Assembly: GCA_015680685.1 (NCBI GenBank) | Contig: MNCI01008651.1 | Span: 995,459-1,059,458 of the forward strand | Direction: 5' to 3' | DNA: 64,000 nucleotides | Origin: Gnetum montanum | Taxonomy: Eukaryota; Streptophyta; Gnetopsida; Gnetales; Gnetaceae | Shown here: in pieces, positions 46,890-57,070 of the stretch | Position numbering within the stretch: position 1 is the first letter of the stretch | How the letters are laid out: the number at the start of each line of letters is the position of its first letter | The notes under the pieces: model-generated | Database searches by the model: none | The model's input: the letters and a program-made list of their open reading frames with translations, nothing else | What the model was told of the DNA's origin: nothing | Program-made: the position numbers and the translations under genes

Positions 46890-47370
46890 ATATACCCCTT
46901 ATAGAAACAACAACATAATACCCACACCTTCCAAACAAATTGTTGAATTAAACAAATAACCTATACATTAGAAAAAAACATAAATCAAATTACAACTACT
47001 CTTAACATATAATCTCAAACCTATGATCCTATGCATTAGAATATATCATGTATAAACATAAAGAAAAAGCCATCCCTCCCATACAAATTGCTAAATTAAA
47101 CACATAAATCCCCAAATTGAATAATGAATCCCTTAAGAGCATAACCCATTGGTCAATTTGTTTCCTTGCACATGTTTGTTCTTAAAGTTGCATGTCCCAG
47201 GTAGTATAGACCTAACCTGACTTAACGCTCAAAGATTACTACTCTATAAACCTATCAATAATTAAAAACAAAAAACAAAAAACAAAAATAGACTAACCCT
47301 ACATACATCTTTATACGATAATAACATAATACCCACAACCCTTAAAAAATTTGCTGAACTGAATAAATAA
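46890..47370. other. AT-rich stretch without a gene
   Basis: No credible frame or known repeat. It forms the left flank of the solo LTR. Confidence 0.5.
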
Positions 47371-47375
47371 CATGT

Positions 47376-48299
47376 TGATGAATCATGGTTTTTGGGGGCT
47401 ATGTATACTAGGCCCCGTATACTTAGCCCGCTGCGTATACGCGGCCTCGTATATGTGGCCCCGTATACGCAACCTTGTTTATGCTAGCCTATAAATAAGC
47501 GCGCACCCACTGCTCTTAGGTATCTTTTGGGTTAATTGTAGGGAGGTTCTTGCAGTTTGTTTTCATAGGAGTTAGAATATTTTCCCAAGTGCATGCCTGC
47601 AGTGTGATGCTTGTAATTGTACGGAACCTTTATTCGAGTGTGACGTACTTGGACACGCACATGATCGGCAATAAAGATCGAGATTACTTCATCATTGCAG
47701 CATTCACTTAGTTTTAATTATTTAATTGTTATTATTAATTATTATTTTTATTTATTGTTTTCTTAGTTAATATTTTTGTATCATCGTTTACTTAATTGTT
47801 ATTGTTATTTATTGTTTTCTTAGTTAATATTTCTTTATCATCATTTACTTTTCCTGTTGTTAAATGCAGAGTGAGTACGACTTAATCACGAGCATTTAAG
47901 TGTGACTACTTGGTAACCCAGTAGCGTACCTAGGATCTATGCTTGGTAATCCCAGTAGTAGTCACACACGAGGTCCAAGATGTGTGCGGATGATTAAGGG
48001 ACGGATGCTCATCGCACTTAGGCTAGCTTAGACTTCATTTTCTATTACTTATTAGTTTAATTAAGATTATTTTCCATTGTCTCTAGGAGTAGCACTAGTT
48101 TAGGATCACATCATACGCCTCACTATGGACTAAACCATACGTGACAAAGCAAATACGAGTCCAGGTGGGAAGACAGCAAACTGCGATCAACGTGTAACTA
48201 TCTAGATACCACAACTAGCCTGTCCAAGGAGTTTGACCAGATCGTGCATGAATGCTCGTATTCGTATGGTTGGGCGTAGGGGTACCTAGCCGCTCATCA
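47376..48299 (+). mobile_element. Solo LTR with CGTATACG palindromes
   Basis: It begins TGATGAATCATGG and ends CGCTCATCA, 924 bp, with flanks CATGT and CTTGT (a 4-of-5 target duplication) and no element body on either side. Its U3 has several CGTATAC-type palindromes (47,402-47,470), a TATAAATA at 47,490, and U5 with GGTAACCCAGTAGCG / GGTAATCCCAGTAG (47,910-47,965). It is the product of recombination between the two LTRs of one element. Confidence 0.85.
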
Positions 48300-48779
48300 C
48301 TTGTGAAAAAACTAATACTGCAATATATACCCATACCTCTTAATTAAATTGTTGTAAATAAAATTAAAACTATTCTACCAACTTATGTCTACTCAGCCTT
48401 CTTTTGAAATTGTGCATTCTGCACTAATTCTCTCTTCCTACATAACAACTTTACAAATCTTCAATAAATAAGACTAACCACTAAAGAATTTAAATATAAA
48501 TGCATATAGACAAAAATAATTGTAGAAAGAAGCAAACAAGAAGAAATGAAAATATCTATAATAAGGACATCTAGATCATGTACCACTTGAAGTAGATTTG
48601 GTATTATTGCAGTTCTTGTCTGTGTATGCATGATAGATGGATTACTTGGAATGAAATTTCTAGCCTATAGTTTAAATAGAAAGAGGAAAAAGAAATTTGA
48701 AATTTAATTTATAATATTGAGAATTTATTTAAAGTTGATGATCATTTGTATTAAGCTTTTCCAAATATTTTTTGGAAGG
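48300..48779. other. AT-rich stretch without a gene
   Basis: Nothing identifiable was found here. Confidence 0.45.
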
Positions 48780-49030
48780 ATGGCAAATATGTTTTTCCTT
48801 TTAAATTTGAAAGTTGCTTATAAGATTATTACAAAGAATGATTTTATATATAAAAAATTCAATAAGGCCTAAAAAATGTAATTATAATTATACTTTTGGA
48901 TGAGGAAAATAAAAGATATTTTGAGAGTTCCTACATTTCCTAAAATTTGTGTTTTTTATGCTGTCTTATTCATTAAGGTTTTCCTATCGACACATGTCTT
49001 AAACATATGGCCTCTTTGTAGAAGTGAAGA
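48780..49030 (+). pseudogene. Possible L1 LINE C-terminal (zf-RVT) remnant
   Basis: Plus-strand translation gives IKDILRVPTFPKICVFYAVL and a later PLCRSEDLFFHV. This resembles the region at the end of plant L1 ORF2 (IWKLKVPPKVKIFLW...CPLC...E...H). It is short, AT-rich and degraded, so the call is tentative. Confidence 0.35.
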
Positions 49031-49238
49031 CTTATTTTTTCATGTCTTTTTTTTTTCTTTTTTCTTTTTTTTCTTGTAAATGGACATCCAAAATTTGTAA
49101 CAACTTTCAATCAAGCATTAATGATGTAATTTTTTGTAATTATCCTACTTGATCTATATTTCTATGAATATGGAATTATCTTCAACTACTTATTCTCTAT
49201 TCTATTTGAAAGCTTCCATGTGTAGTTATTTTCCAATA

Positions 49239-49255
49239 GCAAGAGCATGACTATG
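49239..49255. repeat. Target site duplication of the L1 LINE, left copy
   Basis: GCAAGAGCATGACTATG, identical to 55,009-55,025. It fixes the 3' end of the minus-strand LINE at 49,256. Confidence 0.9.
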
Positions 49256-49256
49256 G

Positions 49257-49574
49257 GGGGGGGGGGGGGGGGGGGGGCCCCAAAAAAANNNNNNNNNNNN
49301 NNNNNNNNNNNNNNNNNNNNNNNNNNNNNNNNNNNNNNNNNNNNNNNNNNNNNNNNNNNNNNNNNNNNNNNNNNNNNNNNNNNNNNNNNNNNNNNNNNNN
49401 NNNNNNNNNNNNNNNNNNNNNNNNNNNNNNNNNNNNNNNNNNNNNNNNNNNNNNNNNNNNNNNNNNNNNNNNNNNNNNNNNNNNNNNNNNNNNNNNNNNN
49501 NNNNNNNNNNNNNNNNNNNNNNNNNNNNNNNNNNNNNNNNNNNNNNNNNNNNNNNNNNNNNNNNNNNNNNNNNN
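49257..49574. other. Poly-G run and assembly gap
   Basis: A run of about 22 G followed by CCCC and A's leads into N from 49,289 to 49,574. Its position, exactly at the expected poly(A)/3' end of the LINE, suggests an assembly or sequencing failure on a homopolymer. No biology should be read into the G run. Confidence 0.9.
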
Positions 49575-49579
49575 TGCAA

Positions 49580-50527
49580 TAAAAGAAACAACTGATTAGC
49601 ATTCATCTTGAATTTTGGGGCTTGAGATATAATTTGGAAGTGAACATGCCGTAAAATTTGCATTTTTTCCGAAGTAGTTAGCTGTAAGGGGTTTGAAATA
49701 ATTGTCTTTTGAAAATGTGTAGAACATCTACGTTTCCAAATATGATATAAGGTGATGGGCCTAAGGATCTTCCATAGGAAATGAGAGTTTTTGGACCTGG
49801 TAGGTAAGAAACCAAACATTACAGCCTCATGTGTTAGAGTGCATGAGGGAAAAACCTTAGAGGCCCATTCCCATGCATGCTGAGCAAATGGGCAAAGCCA
49901 AAAAACATGGACAAAGGTTTCAGGGTCATTACATAAAGGGCACTTAGGGGAGTGAATCCCAAGGTATGCTAAACGTTTCCCGATTGGGAGACCTTGATGA
50001 AGAAAACACCAAAGGAATTGTTGAATTTCAGGAAGAGTCGGAAGATGCCAAATTTGGTTGAAAAGAGAGATCCAAAAATCCTCAGTTTCTTGTTTATTCC
50101 AAGATCAATTACAACGTAGAATGACTTCGGAAGAATCGTGTAACAATTGGAAGGGAACATGTGGTCGATAAGGAAAAATTTTTGTCCCATTAGACTAATA
50201 GAGTCCATGAAATAGACCTTGGATAGCACCATCAAGGCGTAAAGATTGATGAAGAAATGTATGTACCTGGTGAAAGCAAAGCCTCATTGCATTCAAAGTG
50301 CCATATAGATTTTCGAACGCTTCCCAAGAAATCCATTGATAAGCAAGGCGAAGACAATTGAGGGAAATCACACCCTTTCGGTACCAAATAATGGCTAATC
50401 TTGCGTTAGTAATGGCCAGAGGGGCAGGGGTCAAGGGTAACCACCAAGGGCAAAGCACGGGGAGGAGGGTAGGGTTAAGATGGATATTAGACCAATTAAT
50501 ATGATGGTGGAGAACTTGCCAAGCTTT
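49580..50527 (-). pseudogene. C-terminal extension of LINE ORF2 (zf-RVT region), broken by three stops
   Basis: The same frame as ORF2 continues after its TGA at 50,528. It reads CPWWLPLTPAPLAITNARLA, then after a TAG (50,195) and a TGA (about 50,108) FWISLFNQIWHLPTLPEIQQ and further to HSPKCPLCNDPETFVHVFWLC. That is the Cys/His zf-RVT region that ends plant L1 ORF2 proteins. All three stops can be explained by single C-to-T or G-to-A changes. The intact protein would have been about 1,260 aa. Confidence 0.8.
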
Positions 50528-53371
50528 TCATATGCTTTTGAATACATGGGAACCAAGAATGGAGATAGAATGAGGAGAGAAAATCCAATTAATAGGATGG
50601 ATGTTTTTCCAAAAAGGCTTATGTTTAGGAAAACTTTGATGAAGCCTTAGCTGAAGAAGATTTCCAATTATGTCAGAGGTGTCCAGATGTTGCACAAGCC
50701 ACTTAGCTACTAAGGTGAGACCCTGTTTGTATGAATTCAACAGTCCTAATCCTCCTTTGTTTCTAGGAAGAGTGACAATGTTCCATGCAACACGGTGAAA
50801 ACCTTGCTGAGAATCTTTAGATGACCACATGAAGTCTCGAAACAAGCACTCCAAGTTTTGATAGGCTGTGTGGGAAGGAGCCCAGCATGAGGAATAATAT
50901 ACATGGGTAGAAGCACAAATGGATTTACAAACAAGATATTTTCCTGCCAAGGTAAGGGGCTTAGTCTTCCACTTTTCAGTTTTCTTACGAATACGAGAGA
51001 TAACTAGCTCCCACAATGTAGAAGTAGGACCACGAAATCGAAAAGGGATTCCCAAGAGCTTCATGATCTCATGGTCTTGGATTAATTTCCATGGATAGGT
51101 GGGGAGTTTACTATAATTGTTATGAAAACTATATACAGAAGATTTAGACCAATTAATGGTAGAACCAGAGAGAGAACAATATTGCTCTACTTGGGCTAAA
51201 AGACGTTTAACGTTATCGGTTGTATTTTGGATTAGAAAAAAAGAGTCATCAGCAAAATGCATATTAAGCAGTTGATGTTGAGGAGAGGAAAAGTGCATGC
51301 CATATAGCATACCTGAGTGAATATCGTGGTTAATTTGATGGCAAAGGAAATCCGCAGCAATTATAAAGAGATAAGGGGCAGGAGGACAACCTTGTCTTAC
51401 TGATCTATGAATTACAAAGGGGGCGGTGATGCCAAAGGTGGTGGCTATTCTCGCATTAGCATTTGAGAAGAGACATTTCACCATATGAAGATACTTGGAG
51501 CCAAAACCGAGTTTTGACATAGTTTGAAGGATGAAGTCCCACTTAATGTTGTCATAGGCCTTAGCATAGTCCAATTTCATCAAAAGGATGTCTTGGCCAT
51601 CATCCTCAGCCCACTGCAAACCTTCCCAAGCAGCCACAACATTATCTAAGATATAACGCCCTGGGACAAATCCGGTTTGTTGAGGGGATATAATTTTATG
51701 AAGGAATTTTTTCAAACGTAAAGCTAAGCATTTGGCCCAAATTTTGTATACCACATTAAGAAGAGTAATGGGTCGCCAATTAGCTATACTAGTAGGGTCT
51801 CCTGATTTGGGAAGGAGGCGAATAATCCCAAGATTTAAATTTGGTCCTAGAGAACCAAGATGGATAGCCTCTTTAATTACTTGGAAAAGGTCATGGCCAA
51901 CTAGATTCCAATGCCTTTGAAAAAACTCAACAGGGAAACCATCATATCCAGGAGCTTTCCCAGAACTAAGTTTGAAACAAGCGTGTTGAAGCTCTTCTTG
52001 AGTGATATTAGCGTCGAGGATGTGAGACATGGATGAGTCAACTAACCTAGGATAGTTACGCGTAGTGTCCTCAAATGATGAGAGATTCATAGGGGAAGCT
52101 ATAAACAAGGCTTCAAAGTGCTCCTTAAGGTAAGAGAGGATACTCTCATGATCATTGATAATAACACCATCCCTAGAGAGAGTATCTGGGGATGGACTGG
52201 AAGGAGAGCTGTTGAGATATTTAAAAAATTCCTTACATTGCTCATCTTGAATCTTCAACCAAGTAAGTCTACTTTTGATTAAGGCACTGTGGGCCTTGTG
52301 GACTTCCCAGCATTGGAAAGTGGAGCGAACTTTAGCAAGTTCTTCGTGAATGTGGGTGTTAAAGGGTTCTATGGATAATCTTTCCGTAAGATTATTAATA
52401 GTTGAACAAATGTTGTTGTACTCTTGTCTAGAACGAGAGGCCACTTCCTTGCCGAACTTTCGAGCAAAGTTCCTCACCCTACTAGTAGTTCGCAGCCACC
52501 ATTGGATCCAACCCACCTGGCCAATGGGCCTAGGTTCGGCGTTCCAAAGATTAGAGAGAAGATGTTGAGACGAGGGAGACGAGAATAAATTAGAGTGTAG
52601 GCGGAAGAGGTGGAATCTGGTCCTATGAGAAGTACCAGAGATTTGCATGGAAATGACGATGGGATAATGGTCAGATAACGTAGCATGTTGGTGAACCGTA
52701 GTGGTGGAGATTGCCTGCCAAAAGGATAGGGTGGAGAAGTAAAATCGATCTAGCCGACTATATATTCGAGCCTGACCCAGACGAAGGTTACTCCAAGTAA
52801 ATCTATGGAGAGATCTGCTAGAGTTATCTGTGACTCCGTCAAGGAGATAAAATTGTTTTTTAAAGTCAGACCAAGGTTGAATTTCATGAGGAGGAAGTCG
52901 AAAAGGAACTCCCCCAAGTTTATCGTGAGGAAATTCAATCATATTAAAATCTCCGCCAAAAATCCAAGGGACGGAAGGAAGAGAAAAGGTTAGTTCTTGC
53001 CATAAGTTAGCCCGTTCGATGGAGTCATTTGGAGCATAAACACTGCAAACCCCAAAGGGTCCTTTGGAGGAGGAGAAGATAGCCCAAGAAACTCTTTGGC
53101 TTGAATTGGAACTAGAACGAATGAGTTTGTCTTTCCAATGGGCTGAAATGAGAATTGCAGCTCCACATTTTCCAGACTCGTGGGAGGTAGCTATGACTGA
53201 GGAGTGGGGAAGGAACCTATGAGCTGAAAACTCTAAGTCAGAAGTTGAAATTTTAATTTCCTGAAGAAGGATGAAATCAAAGGTGGTATTCAGACTAGAG
53301 AGAAAATTGCTAGCCCTTTTACCGCGAAGCCTATCTGTAAGGCCGCGAACGTTCCAAGAGACTAAATTCAT
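50528..53371 (-). CDS. LINE ORF2: endonuclease and reverse transcriptase
   Basis: 947 codons are open. The AP-like endonuclease occupies about residues 1-240 (SWNVRG, LLQEIKI, GGDFNMIEF, LSDHYPIV) and nicks the target. The reverse transcriptase is at about 480-770 (LLPKSGDPTSIANWRPITLL, KLDYAKAYDNIKWDF, RQGCPPAPYLF, catalytic HFADDSFF). RQGCPPAP differs from the usual RQGCPLSP and FADD is a common variant of YADD. A thumb-like region follows to the stop. The start codon overlaps the ORF1 stop (ATGA). The C-terminal zf-RVT part lies beyond the stop at 50,528. Confidence 0.93.
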   Translation of the reverse strand: MNLVSWNVRGLTDRLRGKRASNFLSSLNTTFDFILLQEIKISTSDLEFSAHRFLPHSSVIATSHESGKCGAAILISAHWKDKLIRSSSNSSQRVSWAIFSSSKGPFGVCSVYAPNDSIERANLWQELTFSLPSVPWIFGGDFNMIEFPHDKLGGVPFRLPPHEIQPWSDFKKQFYLLDGVTDNSSRSLHRFTWSNLRLGQARIYSRLDRFYFSTLSFWQAISTTTVHQHATLSDHYPIVISMQISGTSHRTRFHLFRLHSNLFSSPSSQHLLSNLWNAEPRPIGQVGWIQWWLRTTSRVRNFARKFGKEVASRSRQEYNNICSTINNLTERLSIEPFNTHIHEELAKVRSTFQCWEVHKAHSALIKSRLTWLKIQDEQCKEFFKYLNSSPSSPSPDTLSRDGVIINDHESILSYLKEHFEALFIASPMNLSSFEDTTRNYPRLVDSSMSHILDANITQEELQHACFKLSSGKAPGYDGFPVEFFQRHWNLVGHDLFQVIKEAIHLGSLGPNLNLGIIRLLPKSGDPTSIANWRPITLLNVVYKIWAKCLALRLKKFLHKIISPQQTGFVPGRYILDNVVAAWEGLQWAEDDGQDILLMKLDYAKAYDNIKWDFILQTMSKLGFGSKYLHMVKCLFSNANARIATTFGITAPFVIHRSVRQGCPPAPYLFIIAADFLCHQINHDIHSGMLYGMHFSSPQHQLLNMHFADDSFFLIQNTTDNVKRLLAQVEQYCSLSGSTINWSKSSVYSFHNNYSKLPTYPWKLIQDHEIMKLLGIPFRFRGPTSTLWELVISRIRKKTEKWKTKPLTLAGKYLVCKSICASTHVYYSSCWAPSHTAYQNLECLFRDFMWSSKDSQQGFHRVAWNIVTLPRNKGGLGLLNSYKQGLTLVAKWLVQHLDTSDIIGNLLQLRLHQSFPKHKPFWKNIHPINWIFSPHSISILGSHVFKSI

Positions 53372-54507
53372 GAGGAGGTGGAAGATGCAGGTAAGGAAAG
53401 AACTTCAGAGGATTGGAGGGTTGATGTGTCCTCATCCATTATGTTGGAGAGGACTACTAAGGGGGCGTTTGTATTAACTGGAATTATAGAAGAGGCTATA
53501 TGGGAGGGAGATGGTGGTGGGTCAGAAAAGGAGGATGGTTTAGCTCTTTTCCTGCCCCCTTCACTCCCGCCCTCAGTGGATAAAAGAGAGTCCTTGAAAG
53601 ATTTAGACTGGGTGACTTTAGCGTGCGAAGTGATCTTTATCGAGGAGCTAGAATGAGGGACCTGGGTGGTAGAGGATTTAAGTTTGGAGAGAACATTAGA
53701 GGTCTTGTGGGGAGTGGCTGCAAATTTAAATGTTTTCGGGGGGACTTGAGTTACATCTATAGGGGAAGAACGGTGTTGTGAAGCGTTGTTTGTTTTTGTC
53801 TTTCTAGCTAAGGAAGGGCAGGCCGAGATGTGGTGATCAGCTCGATGACAATAACTACAGGAGTTTGGAAGGTAAAAATAATCAACTTTTTGTGTGAACA
53901 ATTTTCCTCTACCCGCTAATGTTAGAGAAGTTTTCTTGTGAGAGATGTCTAGTTCTATACAATAGCGACGAAACTGAAATCCATTAACCTCTACTCCGTG
54001 ATCAGAGATAATGTGACCGAGGGTACTGACAATGTCTCTCTCAAAGGTGGAAAAAATAAGAGGAAGATTAGGTAACTCCACATAACAGGGGATAGTTTTA
54101 TAGGCTGGGTCAGTGACATCAAAGTCAAATTTCCATGGACGGACGACCAGGGTGGCATTTCGTGCTGGGAAAAAATAGGCTGAAAGGGCTTTCTGGACAT
54201 GAGAAGCATCAGAGAGTTCTGCGAGCACAAAGTTTCGGGCATAATATCGGGCATAGGAAACGGTTATGCCATGAGATTGGAGAATAGATTTGATGTACAA
54301 ATTGAGATTTACTGATCGGGGAATAAAACCCATAATCTGAATAAAAATGAACCGAGATGCAAAACCTTCAGCTACATTATCAAAAAGATCATCCGGAAGA
54401 AAAAAATCAACATTAGTGGAGTTGGGGGAACTTCCCTGCTGAGAAGAACCAGACGGGCCGTGAGACGCATCCATGACTACACTGTAGCAGAGATCTTCTC
54501 TGCCCAC
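53368..54507 (-). CDS. LINE ORF1: nucleic-acid-binding protein with CCHC knuckle
   Basis: 379 codons. After a Ser-rich start the central domain (residues about 45-220; GFIPRSVNLNLYIKSILQSH, VRPWKFDFDV) resembles the RRM-like domain of plant LINE ORF1 proteins (DUF4283 type). It is followed by a zinc knuckle CSYCHRADHHISAC (C-x2-C-x4-H-x4-C) and a Ser/Thr/Pro/Lys-rich tail. The product would coat element RNA. A second Met 11 codons in (54,474) is an alternative start. The frame is intact. Confidence 0.88.
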   Translation of the reverse strand: MGREDLCYSVVMDASHGPSGSSQQGSSPNSTNVDFFLPDDLFDNVAEGFASRFIFIQIMGFIPRSVNLNLYIKSILQSHGITVSYARYYARNFVLAELSDASHVQKALSAYFFPARNATLVVRPWKFDFDVTDPAYKTIPCYVELPNLPLIFSTFERDIVSTLGHIISDHGVEVNGFQFRRYCIELDISHKKTSLTLAGRGKLFTQKVDYFYLPNSCSYCHRADHHISACPSLARKTKTNNASQHRSSPIDVTQVPPKTFKFAATPHKTSNVLSKLKSSTTQVPHSSSSIKITSHAKVTQSKSFKDSLLSTEGGSEGGRKRAKPSSFSDPPPSPSHIASSIIPVNTNAPLVVLSNIMDEDTSTLQSSEVLSLPASSTSS

Positions 54508-55008
54508 AGCGCAGCCCTACGGTGAACCCGTTGAAGCCAAACCACCTCAGGGGATTCTGAAAAAACAGGGTTGTCTATAAAAAACAACGCGAATCTGTGC
54601 GAGCGGCGGAGGCGGCAGCAGCAGCGGAAGCAGGGCGTGAGACTGGAAGCGGCGATCGAGGAGAGTAGAAGCAGACGTGGGTAGCGGGCGAACAGAGGGA
54701 GGCGTGGGCTGTGGTGGCGGCCAGACGAAGTTTTGGAACTACGGCCAGGCAAAACCCTGACCCTGAGGCCAGGCGAAACCCTGATCCGAATCAGGCGCGG
54801 ATCCTTGCCAGAAACCCTCGTCGGTGGAGCGCGCAGGGCCAGGGCGTAAAAAATCTGCAGATCTGTTGCCTGTGCGACCGCGGCCGCGACGAGGAGCAGA
54901 TCGGATGCCGCGACTGGGAGCAGCAGATCGGCCACTGCGACCGCGACTGGGAGCAGATCGGCCACCGCGACTGCGACTGCAGAGATTTTCTTAAAGATTT
55001 CGATAATC
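54508..55008 (-). promoter_or_regulatory. LINE 5' leader, GC-rich with short repeats
   Basis: It is much richer in G+C than its surroundings. It contains repeated GACTGGGAGCAG/GATCGGCCAC units (54,885-54,985) and ACCCTGA repeats (54,755-54,785). Plant and animal LINEs carry their internal promoter in this position. The long frames on either strand here are products of the base composition. Confidence 0.6.
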
Positions 55009-55025
55009 GCAAGAGCATGACTATG
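55009..55025. repeat. Target site duplication of the L1 LINE, right copy
   Basis: GCAAGAGCATGACTATG, identical to the left copy at 49,239-49,255; it marks the 5' end of the LINE at 55,008, so the element is probably full length at its 5' end. Confidence 0.9.
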
Positions 55026-55740
55026 ATTTCTCTTCAGGTGTCAAATACCATATTCTTAAAGATATCTCTTTCTAGCTACAACTTCAAATAGAAAAGCTCC
55101 TAGTAAAACCTGAATAATTAATTTATTTTTTACAATATTAATTTTTATTTTATTTTGGAGGCTCAAGGATGAGAAGCTTTGTTCTTTATCTCTACTTGGT
55201 GTATTATTTTTTTAGAGAGAGTTTTTTCCTTCTCTTTACAAGAAATTTTTTAGCAAGGGTGAAAACCCATGAAAGCACTCTTAGGATTAGTTGTCAAAAT
55301 GAAAACTTGAAAAGGTGTTCCCAAAACCATTGGGCTTTTCCTTTAGACTCTCTCTTCAATAATTTGATATATCCAAAATTTTTTAAATATTATTATTTAT
55401 TTTTTCAAGTTCAAGACACTCCCCCACCTTGTTCCATATAAAGTTTCAAGAGGTATTAGAACTAAAAAGAATGGCTATAAGTAAACCCCAAGGCCTATAG
55501 TCAATGTGATACTTTAGAAGAATTTTAAAGGAATCCTCAAGTGTGACTTGAACTAGTAACCTCTTTCTTAAAAATAAGATGACCTAACTACTTAAACCAC
55601 TTATCACTAGCCAATAGTCATCTAGGTTTGGTTCCAATTTTCTTCTAGGACATATAGTCCAATTAGAACTTTATAACTTAACATTTACCATCATCTTTAT
55701 CCTAGCCTTGTCCCAATAAAATTGGGTAGGATATATGAGT
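55026..55740. other. AT-rich stretch without a gene
   Basis: Nothing identifiable beyond A/T-rich runs. Confidence 0.45.
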
Positions 55741-55759
55741 TATTTTTCTTCATTCGCCC

Positions 55760-56111
55760 TCATGAAGAGCCAGATCATTGTTTATTTGTAGTTTTTTAAA
55801 ATCATCTTTGCTCATTTTTTCTAATGTAGTAATCTTTATTTATAGGCTTATTATCTAATCTTCTTTGCAAATGTCTAAACCATCTAAGTCATCATTCTTG
55901 TAACTTTTTTGAACTAGAAGCTAATCCAAGTCTTCCTTTGATGTTTAGCTTATGTAGTTTATCTTTTCTAATAACATTCAACATCCATCAAAGCATTTGC
56001 ATTTTAACCACACTGGTTTGTTGTTCATGCCTCTTTTGTACTATCTAACATTTAGCATCATATAAAATAGTAGGCTTGATTGCTATCTTATAAAATTTCC
56101 TCTTTAATTTC
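55760..56111 (-). pseudogene. RTE-type LINE remnant, downstream part
   Basis: Minus-strand translation in this block reads MKLKRKFYKIAIKPTILYDA, then a KMQMLWWMLNVIRKDKLHKL-like and an LRWFRHLQRR segment. These are hallmarks of the RT C terminus of plant RTE elements (KGKFY...RPTMLYG...RMLRWM...RDK...LRWFGH...RR). Stops occur. The coding continues on the other side of the family C insertion at 59,350. Confidence 0.7.
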
Positions 56112-56116
56112 ATTGG
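56112..56116. repeat. TSD of the family C element, left copy (ATTGG)
   Basis: ATTGG, repeated exactly at 59,350-59,354. Confidence 0.85.
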
Positions 56117-56928
56117 TGATGGGACGCGATATCGCATGGGCCATGATATCGCGTTGTCCCCCGCGATATCCATACGCGATATCACGGTGCGTCGTCATAT
56201 CTATAAATAAGAGGCGGCTCTCCCTTGTTTTCCATCCTAGGCTTAGACCGTAGTGAAACTCTGGTAGTTTGATCCCTCAAGAGATAGAATATTTTCCATG
56301 TGCCCGTAGTAGGAACTCCAAAGTGAATGGATCTTTATTCGAGCAGACATTGTACTTGAACACAAGTTTGTGTATGGCAATAAAGACGAACTTCTTGGAT
56401 AAACCTTGCAGTGCATGGAATAGACTAATTAGGATTTTATTTACTGTTATTTATTATTCATTATTTAAATGCTTTATTAGTTATTAAATCTCTTTCAACC
56501 CTTCTCTCCTAGTTAAGTGCCTCAGTACGACCACTTTGAGCACGTGCGTTACGCTTGATGATCCCAGCAATGACTAGCGTTTGGTAACCAAGGTTGCATC
56601 GGTTTAGGGTGTGAACGGTAAGTAGGAATGGATGCTGACGCTAGGTTAATTAAGGCTTAGTTAGTTAGGTAAAGTTAGTCAATTAGCCTCTTCAACCCTT
56701 CACCTCACTAGCATAGGAGATAAAACCGAAAAGCTATAAAAATCATCTACCTCAGACTTACTTAACCATACACCGTGACAAATACAAGTAAGTCTGGGAA
56801 GACAACGAATAATTAACCTTGAGTGTTCCATGAGGCATGTAGGCACTTAGTCTGCGGAGTTCGACTGGATCGCATATGTTATGCTCATATTCGTATAGTT
56901 GAGTGTAGGGGTACCTCGCCACTCATCA
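56117..56928 (+). repeat. Family C 5' LTR
   Basis: It begins TGATGGGACGCGATATCGCA and ends CACTCATCA, 812 bp. The U3 start has repeated GCGATATCGC-type palindromes (56,125-56,185), then TATAAATA at 56,202. U5 carries TGATCCCAGCAATGAC / GGTAACCAAGG near 56,560-56,595. It is followed by TGGCACCGTTGCCGGGGA (56,930-56,947), the tRNA-Asp-type PBS. Confidence 0.88.
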
Positions 56929-57070
56929 TTGGCACCGTTGCCGGGGACGAAGTCTTTGTGCGCTAAGTAAAACATAGAAAATCACTCACATTGTTGGGAG
57001 CTTAAAAAAACCTTAGGGTTAATTAATGAAAATTTATATAACGGTTAAATAGCACACCGAATAAGACATA

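Larger units (their letters stand above)
49256..55008 (-). mobile_element. L1-type LINE retrotransposon, nearly complete
   Basis: A minus-strand non-LTR element of about 5.75 kb lies between perfect 17-bp target duplications. From its 5' end: a GC-rich leader with short repeats (54,508-55,008), ORF1 (54,507-53,368), ORF2 (53,371-50,528 plus a decayed C-terminal extension to about 49,580), then a poly-C/N assembly gap where the poly(A) tail should be. The exact TSD and the open 947-codon ORF2 make it the youngest insertion recognised here, yet three in-frame stops break the C terminus. Confidence 0.92.

Noticed and set aside
49257-49282. G-quadruplex-forming poly-G tract
   Set aside because: Directly adjoins an N gap and is most likely an assembly or sequencing artefact.
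54477-55091. Alanine/leucine-rich frames in the LINE 5' leader
   Set aside because: GC-rich repeats keep several frames open; no start context or conserved protein.
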